Origin: JACRLW01 sp046349595
GTDB taxonomy: Bacteria > Planctomycetota > UBA1135 > UBA2386
Direction of reading: 5' to 3'
Assembly (NCBI GenBank): GCA_046349595.1
Contig: JAXMCA010000001.1
Coordinates: 1,302,001 to 1,366,000, forward strand
DNA length: 64,000 nucleotides
In this document: positions 10,012-18,159 of the stretch, one piece after another
Layout: every line of letters starts with the position of its first letter
Position numbering within the stretch: position 1 is the first letter of the stretch
Translations under genes and position numbers: made by a program
Notes under the pieces: generated by a model
Told to the model about the DNA's origin: nothing
The model's input: the letters and a program-made list of their open reading frames with translations, nothing else
Database searches by the model: none

Positions 10012-11492
10012 TTGGATTCGGCGGAGGCCGCGTCCGGTGCGGTGGCGTCGCCGCTCTCGAGGCGACGCAACAGCGGGAACAGCACGACGTCGCGGATCGT
10101 CTCGGAGCCCGTGAGGAGCATGGTCAGACGATCCATGCCGATGCCGAGACCGGCCGCCGGCGGCATGCCGTACTCGAGGGCCGCGACGTAGTCCTTGTCG
10201 ACCTCGGAGGGCGACTCGTCGTCCTTGTGTTCGAGCTGCGCCTCGAAGCGGCGCTCCTGGTCGATCGGGTCGTTCAGCTCGCTGAAGGCGTTGCCCATCT
10301 CCATGCCGCACACGAACAGTTCGAAGCGTTCGGCGATGCGCGGGTCGTCGGGGCGTGCCTTGGCGAGCGGACAGATCGCGACCGGGTAGTCGTGGACGAA
10401 GATCGGTCCCTGCAGAGCATGCTCGACCGTCGCCTCGAAGACGTCGCCGGCGAGCTTGAAGTGGCCTTGTCCGGGATCGGGGATGCCGAGCTCGCGCGCC
10501 CGCGCGCGCACGCCGGCCTCGTCGAACCAGTCGAGTCCGCCGTTGTGCTCGGCGAAGAGATCGAGATAGGTGCGGCGCTGGAAGGGCGGACGCAGGTCGA
10601 ACTGCTTGCCGCGGAAGGTCACCACGCTGTTGCCGCCGAGCACCCTCTCGCAGAGCCGGCCGAACAGGCCCTCGACGCGCTCCATCACGTCGCGGTAGTC
10701 GGCCCAGGCCTCGTAGCTCTCGAGCATCGTGAACTCGGGATTGTGGCGCGTGCTGATCCCCTCGTTGCGGAACACGCGACCGACCTCGTAGACGCGTTCG
10801 AGACCACCGACCAGCAGGCGCTTGAGGTACAGCTCCGGCGCGATGCGCAGGTAGAGCTGCATGTCCAGCGTGTTGTGGTGGGTGACGAAGGGCCGCGCCG
10901 TCGCGCCGCCGAACAGCGGCTGCAGGATCGGCGTCTCGACCTCGAGGTAGCCGAGGTCGTCGAAGTAGCCGCGCACCTCGCGCAGGATCGCTGCGCGGCG
11001 TGCGAACAGTGCGCGCACCTCCTCGTTGACCTGCAGGTCGACGTAGCGCATGCGCGAGCGTGCTTCGACGTCCTGCAGTCCCGCCCACTTCTCCGGAGCA
11101 TGACGCAGCGCCTTGGTGGCGAGCACGACATCGCGCGCCCACACCGTGGGTTCACCCTTCTGCGTGGTGCCGAGTTCGCCCTCGATCACCACCAGGTCGT
11201 TGGCTTCGATCAGCTTGCGGTTCGGCCAGAACTCCGGCAGGCGATCGCGTTCGAAGCCGACCTGGATGCCGCCGCTGCGGTCGACCAGGTGCGAGAAGCG
11301 CAGCTTGCCGAAGTCGCGGATCTGGGTGAGGCGTCCGCCGACCACCACGGCCTGGCCCTGCCGCGCCGCGAACCGAGCGAGCAGCGGACCGATCGGCTCG
11401 GGGCGCGGCACGCGCGGCGGATAGGTCGGGATGCCCAGTTCGCGCAGCTTCTCGAGCTTCGGCAGACGGTCTTCGGAGATCTGGTCGGTCAA
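10008..11492 (-). CDS. lysS: lysyl-tRNA synthetase, class II
   Basis: A 494-aa class IIb synthetase. The N-terminal OB-fold anticodon-binding domain covers about residues 45-140. The catalytic core has motif 2 FRNEGISTRHNPEFTMLE and motif 3 GLGIGMDRLTML. It charges tRNA-Lys. It lies in the middle of the long isc-lol run but is preceded by an 84-nt gap with a plausible promoter (11525-11554), so it may also be transcribed independently. Its stop overlaps the GTG of the downstream permease. Confidence 0.96.
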   Translation of the reverse strand: MTDQISEDRLPKLEKLRELGIPTYPPRVPRPEPIGPLLARFAARQGQAVVVGGRLTQIRDFGKLRFSHLVDRSGGIQVGFERDRLPEFWPNRKLIEANDLVVIEGELGTTQKGEPTVWARDVVLATKALRHAPEKWAGLQDVEARSRMRYVDLQVNEEVRALFARRAAILREVRGYFDDLGYLEVETPILQPLFGGATARPFVTHHNTLDMQLYLRIAPELYLKRLLVGGLERVYEVGRVFRNEGISTRHNPEFTMLESYEAWADYRDVMERVEGLFGRLCERVLGGNSVVTFRGKQFDLRPPFQRRTYLDLFAEHNGGLDWFDEAGVRARARELGIPDPGQGHFKLAGDVFEATVEHALQGPIFVHDYPVAICPLAKARPDDPRIAERFELFVCGMEMGNAFSELNDPIDQERRFEAQLEHKDDESPSEVDKDYVAALEYGMPPAAGLGIGMDRLTMLLTGSETIRDVVLFPLLRRLESGDATAPDAASAESK

Positions 11493-11524
11493 GCGGCCTC
11501 CGGCGCGGTTCGCGCGGGGCGCGG

Positions 11525-11554
11525 AGGATAGGGGATCGGTGCGGCGAGTCCCAA
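11525..11554 (-). promoter_or_regulatory. putative promoter of lysS
   Basis: On the minus strand TTGGGA (11549-11554) is followed after 18 nt by TATCCT (11525-11530), 33 nt before the lysS start. Each hexamer matches the sigma70 consensus at four of six positions. The call rests only on this match and position. Confidence 0.35.
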
Positions 11555-11576
11555 GCTCGCCGGGCCTTTCCGCGGC

Positions 11577-11903
11577 TCAGCTCCGCGTTGGGAGACCGAC
11601 CTCGAGCTCGCCGTCGCGGAGGCGGATCGGAACGCTGCGCGCCGGTCGCTTGGGCACCGCGTGGCACGCACCGCTGCCGATGTCGAAGGACCAGCCGTGC
11701 CAGGTGCACTCGATGGTGTCGCCGTGGCGGATGCCGCTGGCGAGGGGGCCGCCGGCATGCGGGCAGGAGTTGACCAGGGCCTTGTAGCCGTCGTGCCAGG
11801 GGAAGACCGCGATCTCGACGCCGTCGGCGACGACCACCGCACCGGGATCGAAGTGCAGGCTCGAGGGCGCGCCGACGCGGAACCAGCGCAGCTCGTCGGT
11901 CAC
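11577..11903 (-). CDS. small Rieske [2Fe-2S] protein (NirD/ferredoxin-like)
   Basis: A 108-aa protein read from GTG 11903 (GTGA overlap with trmB). It has both Rieske boxes, CPHAGGPL and CTWHGWSF, with the usual two Cys and two His ligands. It is a stand-alone Rieske domain without an oxygenase catalytic domain, membrane anchor or signal peptide, so it is probably a cytosolic electron carrier or NirD-like. Its partner is not identifiable from neighbours; position after the isc genes suits an Fe-S client. Confidence 0.82.
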   Translation of the reverse strand: MTDELRWFRVGAPSSLHFDPGAVVVADGVEIAVFPWHDGYKALVNSCPHAGGPLASGIRHGDTIECTWHGWSFDIGSGACHAVPKRPARSVPIRLRDGELEVGLPTRS

Positions 11904-12649
11904 GGCGTTCCCACTCCGGCGTGCTGGTCGCCGGCGAACGCGACGGTGCGGAAGGCGAAGCGTCGGATGGTGCGTCCCTCGGCGACGTACTTGCGCTCGA
12001 AGTTGGTCGGCGAGAAGGCGTGGCCGGGGCCGAGCGCGGACAGCTCGCGCTCCGCGTCCTCGTCGCGTCGCAGTCCGGGGAAGGCGCCGAGCACGCGCGC
12101 GATCTGCCCGGCGTAGCAGGGGTTGTCGGTGGCGACGCACAGCAGTCCACCCAGGCGCAGTGCGCGATGCACGACGACCGGGCACTGCTCGGTGAAGAAA
12201 CGCCGCCCGCGGTGGCGCCGCTTCGGCCAGGGGTCGGGGAAGTAGACGTGCAGGCGATCCACCGAGCCCGGCACCACGCGATCGCGCAGGAACAGGCTGG
12301 CGTTGTCGACCAGCAGCAGCGCGTTGTCGTGGCCGCCGTCGCGCAGACGCGCCGCCGCGTAGCTCGCGTAGCTCTGTGCGGCCTCGATGCCGAGGAAGAA
12401 GGTCGTGCGGGAGGTGCCCGCCGCAGCGCAGAGGAAGGCACCCTTGCCGGAGCCGACCTCAATCTCGACGCGCCGGAACCGCGCCGGCACCAGCTCCCGC
12501 AAGGGTGGCGGATCGTCACCGCCGTCGACCATCGGCAGCGGACCGCCGTCCTCGATCGGCTGCACCCGCCTGCGGAAGGCCAGGCGTCCGCCCACCGACA
12601 TGCGTCGCGAGCGGCCGAGGATCTCTTCGGAGGGGTCCGAGGGCGTCAT
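11900..12649 (-). CDS. trmB: tRNA (guanine-N7-)-methyltransferase
   Basis: A 249-aa SAM-dependent enzyme that makes m7G46 in tRNA. Motif I is EVGSGKGAFL and the family hallmark VYFPDPWPKRRHRGRR is intact. It follows fdx after 37 nt and overlaps the Rieske gene by 4 nt. The N-terminal 45 residues are longer than in E. coli and basic/proline-rich. Confidence 0.92.
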   Translation of the reverse strand: MTPSDPSEEILGRSRRMSVGGRLAFRRRVQPIEDGGPLPMVDGGDDPPPLRELVPARFRRVEIEVGSGKGAFLCAAAGTSRTTFFLGIEAAQSYASYAAARLRDGGHDNALLLVDNASLFLRDRVVPGSVDRLHVYFPDPWPKRRHRGRRFFTEQCPVVVHRALRLGGLLCVATDNPCYAGQIARVLGAFPGLRRDEDAERELSALGPGHAFSPTNFERKYVAEGRTIRRFAFRTVAFAGDQHAGVGTP

Positions 12650-12686
12650 GGGCGGCGCAGCATAGCGAGGCGGGTTGCGCGGCCGA

Positions 12687-13031
12687 TCAGCCGCCCTCGC
12701 GCACCAGGTTGACGTTCCAGGTCGGGATGCGCGCGACGATCAGGCCGCCGCGCGGCAGGCGCACGATGCGGGCCTGGCAGCCGAGGCGGCTGTCGAGGCC
12801 GAGGTCGCGGGCGGAGTCGAGGCGGTCCTCTTCCTCTTCGCTGGCTTCGCTCAGCGCGTCGGCGCCGGTCGGCACGCGCACGTGGCAGGTCGAGCATGCG
12901 CACACGCCGCCGCAGGCGTGGTCGAGAGCGACCTCGTTGCGCAGCGCGACGTCGAGAAGCGAGTCGCCGATCGTCGCCGGGAACTCGCCGAGGCCCTCGA
13001 AGCGCACGGTGCAGGCAGAGTCGGCGCTCAT
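12687..13031 (-). CDS. fdx: [2Fe-2S] ferredoxin of the ISC system
   Basis: A 114-aa adrenodoxin/Isc-type ferredoxin with ligands in CGGVCACSTC and a fourth Cys in RLGCQARI. It supplies electrons for Fe-S assembly on IscU. Its start overlaps the hscA stop (ATGA), the classic hscA-fdx order. Confidence 0.92.
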   Translation of the reverse strand: MSADSACTVRFEGLGEFPATIGDSLLDVALRNEVALDHACGGVCACSTCHVRVPTGADALSEASEEEEDRLDSARDLGLDSRLGCQARIVRLPRGGLIVARIPTWNVNLVREGG

Positions 13032-14854
13032 GACGGCTCGCGCTCCTCGCGCAGTGCCTTCTCGACCGCGGAGCCGATCACGTCGTCGGCGATCTGCGCG
13101 GTCAGCTTGGAGAGGTCGTCGATGGCGGCACGCAGTTCATCGACCGGTGCGTCGGCCTGACGCAGGCGCTCGACCTTGGCGACCGCCTTCTTCACGCCAA
13201 AGGTCTGGTCGGGGGGCAGCTCGGCGAGCTCCAGTGCGCGGCGCGTTCCGCGCGTCATCGCATCCGCCTTGTTGCGCAGCTCGATGCGCTCGCGCTCGAC
13301 CATGTCTTCCTGCGCGTGCTCGATGGCCTCGCTCATCATGCGGCGCACCTCGTCGCGGGTCAGTCCGAACGACGGCACGATCTGGATCGAGGACTCCACG
13401 CCGGTGCGCTCCTCCTTGGCGGTCACGCGCAACACGCCGTCGGCATCGACGAGGAAGGTGACCGCGACGCGCGGCAGACCGGCCGGCATCGGCGGGATGC
13501 CGCGCAGGCGCAGCGTGCCGAGCTTGCGGCAGTCGGCGGTGCGCTCGCGCTCACCCTGGTAGACGTTGATGTCGACCCCGGTCTGGCCGTCGACTTGCGT
13601 GGAGAACATCTCGGTCGCCCTGGTCGGGATGGTCGCGTTGCGCATCACCAGCTTGCTGACCACGCCGCCGAGCGTCTCGATGCCGAGCGAGAGCGGGATG
13701 ACGTCGAGGAGCAGCAGCGCGCGGTTGCCGCCGGCGAGCACGTCGGCCTGGATCGCTGCGCCGAGTGCGACGGCGAGGTCGGGGTCGACGTCGACGCGCG
13801 GCGTGCGTCGGGTGAGCTCGGCGATGCGGCGACGCACCAGCGGGATGCGCGTCGAACCGCCGACCAGGACCACGTCGTCGAGCTGGCCGACGTCGAGTTC
13901 CGCGTCGGCCAAGGCGCGACGACAGCATTCGATCGCACGTTCGACGAGCGGGCCGATGCGTGCCTCGAAGTCGGCGCGGGTCGCGCGCAGTTCGCGGCGG
14001 GCGCCGTCGTGCAACTCCAGGGTGAGGGTCGCCTGCTCTTCGCTGCTGAGCCGGATCTTGAGTTGTTCCGCGGCGCTGCGCAGCGCCTGGCGCACGAACG
14101 GATCGTCGCTCACCGCCTGCGCGGACGCCGCAGCGCGCAGGTCGTCGGCGAGCAGAGCGTCGAAGTCGTCGCCGCCGAGGTGCGTGTCGCCGGCGGTGCT
14201 GAGCACCCGGAACACGCCGCCCTGGATGCGCAGGATCGACACGTCGAAGGTGCCGCCGCCGAGGTCGAAGACCATCACGGTGCCGTCGCGCGTGCCGTCG
14301 ATGCCGTAGGCCAGCGCCGCGGCGGTGGGCTCGTTGACGATGCGCAGGCACTCGATGCCGGCGAGCTGTGCCGCGTCGCGGGTGGCGAGACGTTGCGCGT
14401 CGTCGAAGTAGGCCGGCACGGTGATCACCGCGGCATCGATCGGGCGGCCGAGCGCGGCGTTGGCGCGGTCGCGCACGGCGCTGAGCACCATTGCGGAGAT
14501 CTCCTCCGGCGACCAGTCGCGGCCGTCGATCGACACGCGCGCGAGGTCGCGCTCGCCGCGGTGCACGCGATAGGGGAGCAGGTGGGCTTCGGCGTCGACC
14601 TCCGCACCGGCGCGGCCGATCAGCCGCTTGATCGAGTGCACGGTGCGGTCGGGCAGCTCCAGGGCGTGGGCCTTCGCGGCGCGGCCGACGACGCGCGTGC
14701 CGTCGGGACGGAACGTCACGACCGAGGGCAGGAGCGCCTCGCCGTCGGCGTCGCGCAGCACCCGCGGTCCCTTGCGCGTCATCACCGCGCACAGGCTGTT
14801 GGTGGTGCCGAGGTCGATGCCGACCACCAGCTTCTCCGTCGCGAGGTCGTTCAT
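13028..14854 (-). CDS. hscA: Hsp70-type chaperone HscA
   Basis: A 608-aa Hsp70 homologue, shorter than DnaK (about 640) and lacking the DnaK C-terminal acidic tail. The ATPase domain starts VVGIDLGTTNSL and contains the phosphate loop DLGGGTFDVS; the substrate domain starts near residue 380 (VIPLSLGIETLGG). Placement between hscB and fdx makes it HscA, which helps transfer clusters from IscU to apoproteins. Both ends have 4-nt overlaps. Confidence 0.93.
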   Translation of the reverse strand: MNDLATEKLVVGIDLGTTNSLCAVMTRKGPRVLRDADGEALLPSVVTFRPDGTRVVGRAAKAHALELPDRTVHSIKRLIGRAGAEVDAEAHLLPYRVHRGERDLARVSIDGRDWSPEEISAMVLSAVRDRANAALGRPIDAAVITVPAYFDDAQRLATRDAAQLAGIECLRIVNEPTAAALAYGIDGTRDGTVMVFDLGGGTFDVSILRIQGGVFRVLSTAGDTHLGGDDFDALLADDLRAAASAQAVSDDPFVRQALRSAAEQLKIRLSSEEQATLTLELHDGARRELRATRADFEARIGPLVERAIECCRRALADAELDVGQLDDVVLVGGSTRIPLVRRRIAELTRRTPRVDVDPDLAVALGAAIQADVLAGGNRALLLLDVIPLSLGIETLGGVVSKLVMRNATIPTRATEMFSTQVDGQTGVDINVYQGERERTADCRKLGTLRLRGIPPMPAGLPRVAVTFLVDADGVLRVTAKEERTGVESSIQIVPSFGLTRDEVRRMMSEAIEHAQEDMVERERIELRNKADAMTRGTRRALELAELPPDQTFGVKKAVAKVERLRQADAPVDELRAAIDDLSKLTAQIADDVIGSAVEKALREEREPS

Positions 14855-15342
14855 GCGCCGATACGTGCGCGCAGGTCGCTGCGTGCCTTCTGCCAGTAGC
14901 GGGCTTCGTTGAGCTTGCGCGCCGCCCGTCGCGCGTCGCCCTGCGCGAGTGCGGTGCGGATCGAAGCGAGGTCGTCGCGCAGCCGGCTCTCGATCCTGGC
15001 CTCAAGACCTGCCGCGCCCGCGGGTGTGCAGGAGTCGACGGTCTCGGCGAGTTCCATCGCCTCGATCAGGAAGTTGCCGTCGAGCGACTTGGTGGCATCG
15101 AGCACGCCCGGTTCGAGACGCTCGGCGAGTGCGCGCGCCCGCCGCCAGGGGTCGCGCAGTTCGCGGTAGGCGTCGTTCAGCTCCGCACTGCGCGCCATCG
15201 CGGCCACCTGGGCTTCGACGTCGCTTCCGGCATGGTCCGGATGGCTCGCGCGTGCGAGTCCGAGGTAGCGCGCCTCGAGGTCGGCGTCGTCGATGTCCAT
15301 CGTGGCCGGCACGCCGAGCGTCGCGAAGGGGTCCTTGGTCAC
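14851..15342 (-). CDS. hscB: J-domain co-chaperone HscB
   Basis: A 163-aa protein with an N-terminal J domain (ASHPDHAG contains the HPD motif near residue 35) and a C-terminal HscB oligomerisation/IscU-binding domain (GNFLIEAMELAE). Length matches HscB (about 170 aa). It stimulates HscA ATPase and delivers IscU. It overlaps hscA by 4 nt. Confidence 0.92.
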   Translation of the reverse strand: MTKDPFATLGVPATMDIDDADLEARYLGLARASHPDHAGSDVEAQVAAMARSAELNDAYRELRDPWRRARALAERLEPGVLDATKSLDGNFLIEAMELAETVDSCTPAGAAGLEARIESRLRDDLASIRTALAQGDARRAARKLNEARYWQKARSDLRARIGA

Positions 15343-15371
15343 GGGCGTGGCTGCGCTGTTTCGGATGTCGC

Positions 15372-15755
15372 TCAGGCCGAGAACGACGTGCCGCAGCCGC
15401 AGGTGCCGGTCGCGGACGGGTTCTTGAACACGAATCCACGGTCGAGGAGGCCGTCGTTGAAGTCGAGCGTGGTGCCGCCCATGAAGAACTCGCTCTTCTT
15501 GTCGACCACGAGGTGCACGCCGTGCTCCTCGTAGCTGAGGTCGAACTCGGTCGGCCCGTTCGGATCGAAGTCGAGCACGTAGCTGAAGCCGGAGCAGCCG
15601 CCGCCCTTCGCGCCGATGCGCACCCAGGTCGACGCGATCGGCATCGAGTGCTCGTCCATCACGCGAAGGATCTCCTTCGCCGCGCGCTCGCTGACGTGGA
15701 CGCCGCGACGCGACTTCGGGTCGGTCTTGGCCTGCGTTCCGGTCGACTCGCTCAT
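15372..15755 (-). CDS. iscA: A-type Fe-S carrier
   Basis: A 127-aa HesB/IscA-family carrier with the three conserved cysteines in GGGCSGFSYVL and GTCGCGTSFSA. It begins at an ATG overlapping the iscU stop. The order iscU-iscA-hscB matches the canonical isc operon. Sequence alone does not separate IscA from ErpA; position favours IscA. The first 18 residues are an extra polar extension. Confidence 0.9.
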   Translation of the reverse strand: MSESTGTQAKTDPKSRRGVHVSERAAKEILRVMDEHSMPIASTWVRIGAKGGGCSGFSYVLDFDPNGPTEFDLSYEEHGVHLVVDKKSEFFMGGTTLDFNDGLLDRGFVFKNPSATGTCGCGTSFSA

Positions 15756-16174
15756 CCCTGCCTCTGCTCGCCCTCGGCCTTCGCCTGGCGGTTGCGCTCC
15801 TGCTTGCTGCGGTAGTCGGCGATCGCCGCCTTGATCGCGTCCTCGGCCAGCACGGAGCAGTGGATCTTCACCGGCGGCAGCGCGAGCTCCTCGACGATCT
15901 GTGTGTTCTTGATCGACATGGCCTCGTCGACGGTCGCGCCCTTGATCCACTCGGTGGCGAGTGACGACGACGCGATCGCCGAACCGCAGCCGTAGGTCTT
16001 GAACTTGGCGTCGACGATGCGGCCGTCGGCGTCGACCTTGATCTGGAGCTTCATCACGTCACCGCACTCCGGCGCGCCGACGATGCCGGTGCCGACGTCC
16101 TCGGCATCCTTGTCGAGGGCGCCGACGTTGCGCGGGTTCTGGTAGTGGTCGAGGACCTTGTTGCTGTAGGCCAT
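15752..16174 (-). CDS. iscU: Fe-S cluster scaffold IscU
   Basis: A 140-aa scaffold. The three cluster cysteines are in PECGDVMKL, YGCGSAIAS and IHCSVLAEDA, and the HscA-recognition motif LPPVK is present immediately before the last Cys. The C-terminus has a charged tail (about 15 residues) not found in E. coli IscU. It receives sulfur from IscS encoded 45 nt upstream. Confidence 0.95.
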   Translation of the reverse strand: MAYSNKVLDHYQNPRNVGALDKDAEDVGTGIVGAPECGDVMKLQIKVDADGRIVDAKFKTYGCGSAIASSSLATEWIKGATVDEAMSIKNTQIVEELALPPVKIHCSVLAEDAIKAAIADYRSKQERNRQAKAEGEQRQG

Positions 16175-16219
16175 CGCGGTGTCCTTGTCGGGAATGCTGT
16201 TGGTTCGATCGTGGCTGTG

Positions 16220-17443
16220 TCAGTGGACGGTCCACTTCACCTTCGAGAGGTCCACGCCGTCCTGCACCATCTCCCACAACGGGGACATGGCGCGCAGGCG
16301 TTCGACCTCGCGCGCGACGAGATCGACGACGAAGTCGACCTCCGATTCGGTGTTGAAGCGACCGAGCGAGAAGCGGATGGAGCTGTGCGCGAGCTCGTCG
16401 CCGAGCCCCAGGCTCTTCAGCACGTAGCTCGGCTCGAGGCTCGCGGAGGTGCAGGCCGACCCCGACGACACGGCGACCTCCTTGATCCCCATGATCAGCG
16501 ACTCGCCCTCGACGTACGGGAACGACAGGTTGCTGAGGTGGGGCAGGCGGCTGTCCGCATCGCCGTTGACGACGACCTCGCGGACGCGGGCCAGCAGGCC
16601 CTTCTCGAGGCGGTCGCGCAGCGCGCGCACCGCGGCCACTCCGCCGTCGAACTCGACCCGCGCGAGGCGCGCGGCCTCGCCCATGCCGACCACGCCGGGC
16701 ACGTTGATCGTGCCCGAGCGCATGCCGCGCTCGTGGCCGCCGCCGTCGAGTTGCGGGGCGAGGCGCACGCGCGGCGCCTTGCGGCGCACGTAGAGCGCGC
16801 CGACGCCCTTCGGTCCGTAGAACTTGTGCGCCGACATCGACAGCAGATCGATCTGCTGGGCTTCGACGTCGAGTTCGATGCGACCCGCGGCCTGGGTGGC
16901 GTCGGTGTGGAACAGCACGCCGCGCTCCTTGCACAGACGGCCGATCGCCGCGATCGGATGGAGCGTGCCGATCTCGTTGTTCGCCGCCATCAGCGACACC
17001 AGCACGGTGTCGTCGCGGAGTGTCGCGCGGAGTTCGTCGAGGTCGACGTGGCCCCTTCGATCCGCACGCAGGAAGGTGACCTCCGCGCCCTGCTGCTCGA
17101 GGTGCTTCAGCGGATCGATCACCGCCTTGTGCTCGGTGACGCACGACACGAAGTGGCGCCCCTTCGCGGCGTACATCTCGGCGACGCCCTTGATCGCGAG
17201 GTTGTTGGCCTCGGTCGAGCCGCTGGTGAAGACGATCTCCTTGGGATTCGCGCCGATCAGGGCGGCGACGTTCTCGCGCGCCTCGTCGACGGCGGCCTCC
17301 GCGCGCCAGCCGTAGGCGTGGTTGCGGCTCGCGGCGTTGCCGTAGTGCTCACCGAAGTACGGGAGCATCTTCTCGACGACCCGAGGGTCGCAGCGCGTGG
17401 TCGCGCTGTTGTCCATGTAGATCGGCAGGTCGGAGCGGTTCAT
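16220..17443 (-). CDS. iscS: cysteine desulfurase IscS
   Basis: A 407-aa PLP enzyme that removes sulfur from cysteine. The PLP lysine is in SMSAHKFYGPKG and the mobile-loop persulfide cysteine in SSGSACTSASLEP, a long-loop group I pattern. The ATG at 17443 overlaps the iscR stop by 4 nt. Confidence 0.95.
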   Translation of the reverse strand: MNRSDLPIYMDNSATTRCDPRVVEKMLPYFGEHYGNAASRNHAYGWRAEAAVDEARENVAALIGANPKEIVFTSGSTEANNLAIKGVAEMYAAKGRHFVSCVTEHKAVIDPLKHLEQQGAEVTFLRADRRGHVDLDELRATLRDDTVLVSLMAANNEIGTLHPIAAIGRLCKERGVLFHTDATQAAGRIELDVEAQQIDLLSMSAHKFYGPKGVGALYVRRKAPRVRLAPQLDGGGHERGMRSGTINVPGVVGMGEAARLARVEFDGGVAAVRALRDRLEKGLLARVREVVVNGDADSRLPHLSNLSFPYVEGESLIMGIKEVAVSSGSACTSASLEPSYVLKSLGLGDELAHSSIRFSLGRFNTESEVDFVVDLVAREVERLRAMSPLWEMVQDGVDLSKVKWTVH

Positions 17444-17988
17444 CGCAGCGCCTCCTTGCGCAGCGGAGCCTCGACCTCCGGCGCGGTACCCTGGCGGACG
17501 CTCGCGCAGGACGGCAGCCCGCTCAGCTCGGCGAGCGAGAGCCCGCGGAGCATGTTGATGATCCGCGCGTGCAGCACCAGCAGCGGACCGCGGGAGCCGC
17601 ACAGCGGCGACAGCGTGCACTGGTCGTGGTTGTGGTGCCCATCCGCGTGCTGTCCGTTCGCGTGGCTGTGCTGCTCGATCTCCAGCCGGTCCTGTGCGCA
17701 CTCGACGAAGGTGAAGGGGCCCTCGACGACGCGCAGGATCTCCTCGAAGCAGATCTCGGTGGCCGGCCGCGCCAGGTGGTAGCCGCCGCGCGCGCCGCGC
17801 ACGGAGCCGAGGATCCCGGCCTTGGTCAGGTCCTTCAGCAGGTTCGCGACCAGCGACTTGTTGAGCGAGCTGAGCGAGGACAGTTCCTGCGCCGAGACCA
17901 GATGCTCGAGCCCGTGCTGGTCCGCCTTCTGCGCCATGTAGGCGAGGATGAAGACGGCGTAGTCGGCCTTCTTGGTGATCCTGAACAT
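17440..17988 (-). CDS. iscR: Rrf2-family Fe-S regulator IscR with a His-rich insertion
   Basis: A 182-aa Rrf2 winged-helix regulator heading the isc operon. The N-terminal HTH covers residues 1-75 (NKSLVANLLKDLTKAGIL, RGARGGYHLA). The cluster cysteines are Cys97, Cys124 and Cys130. In E. coli IscR they are spaced Cys-x5-Cys-x5-Cys; here the first interval is 26 residues and contains His107, 109, 114, 118, 119 and 121. The second interval keeps x5. The insertion may add or replace metal ligands. Expected role: repress isc when holo, derepress when clusters are short. Confidence 0.92.
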   Translation of the reverse strand: MFRITKKADYAVFILAYMAQKADQHGLEHLVSAQELSSLSSLNKSLVANLLKDLTKAGILGSVRGARGGYHLARPATEICFEEILRVVEGPFTFVECAQDRLEIEQHSHANGQHADGHHNHDQCTLSPLCGSRGPLLVLHARIINMLRGLSLAELSGLPSCASVRQGTAPEVEAPLRKEALR

Positions 17989-18077
17989 GCGTGGACTCGG
18001 TGGTCGGGTCGCGCGACGGCCTCCGGGTTCGCATCTCCGGAATGCCCTGCGAATCGCAGTCTTGCGCGCGGCGCGGG

Positions 18078-18106
18078 AAAATAGATGCTTCTTGGGGCTC
18101 TTTCAA
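18078..18106 (-). promoter_or_regulatory. sigma70-type promoter of the isc operon
   Basis: On the minus strand TTGAAA (18101-18106) is separated by exactly 17 nt from TATTTT (18078-18083). This places a start site near 18071 and gives iscR an 80-nt leader. It is the best promoter match in the window. I do not see a clear E. coli type 1 IscR site overlapping it. Confidence 0.6.
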
Positions 18107-18159
18107 GCGTCGGCACTTCGGCCGCCGCCTGCCAAGTCGCCTCACGCCACGTCCGCACG

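Noticed and set aside
11577..11903. Rieske oxygenase component
   Set aside because: Only the Rieske domain is present, with no catalytic iron domain, so an oxygenase call is not supported.
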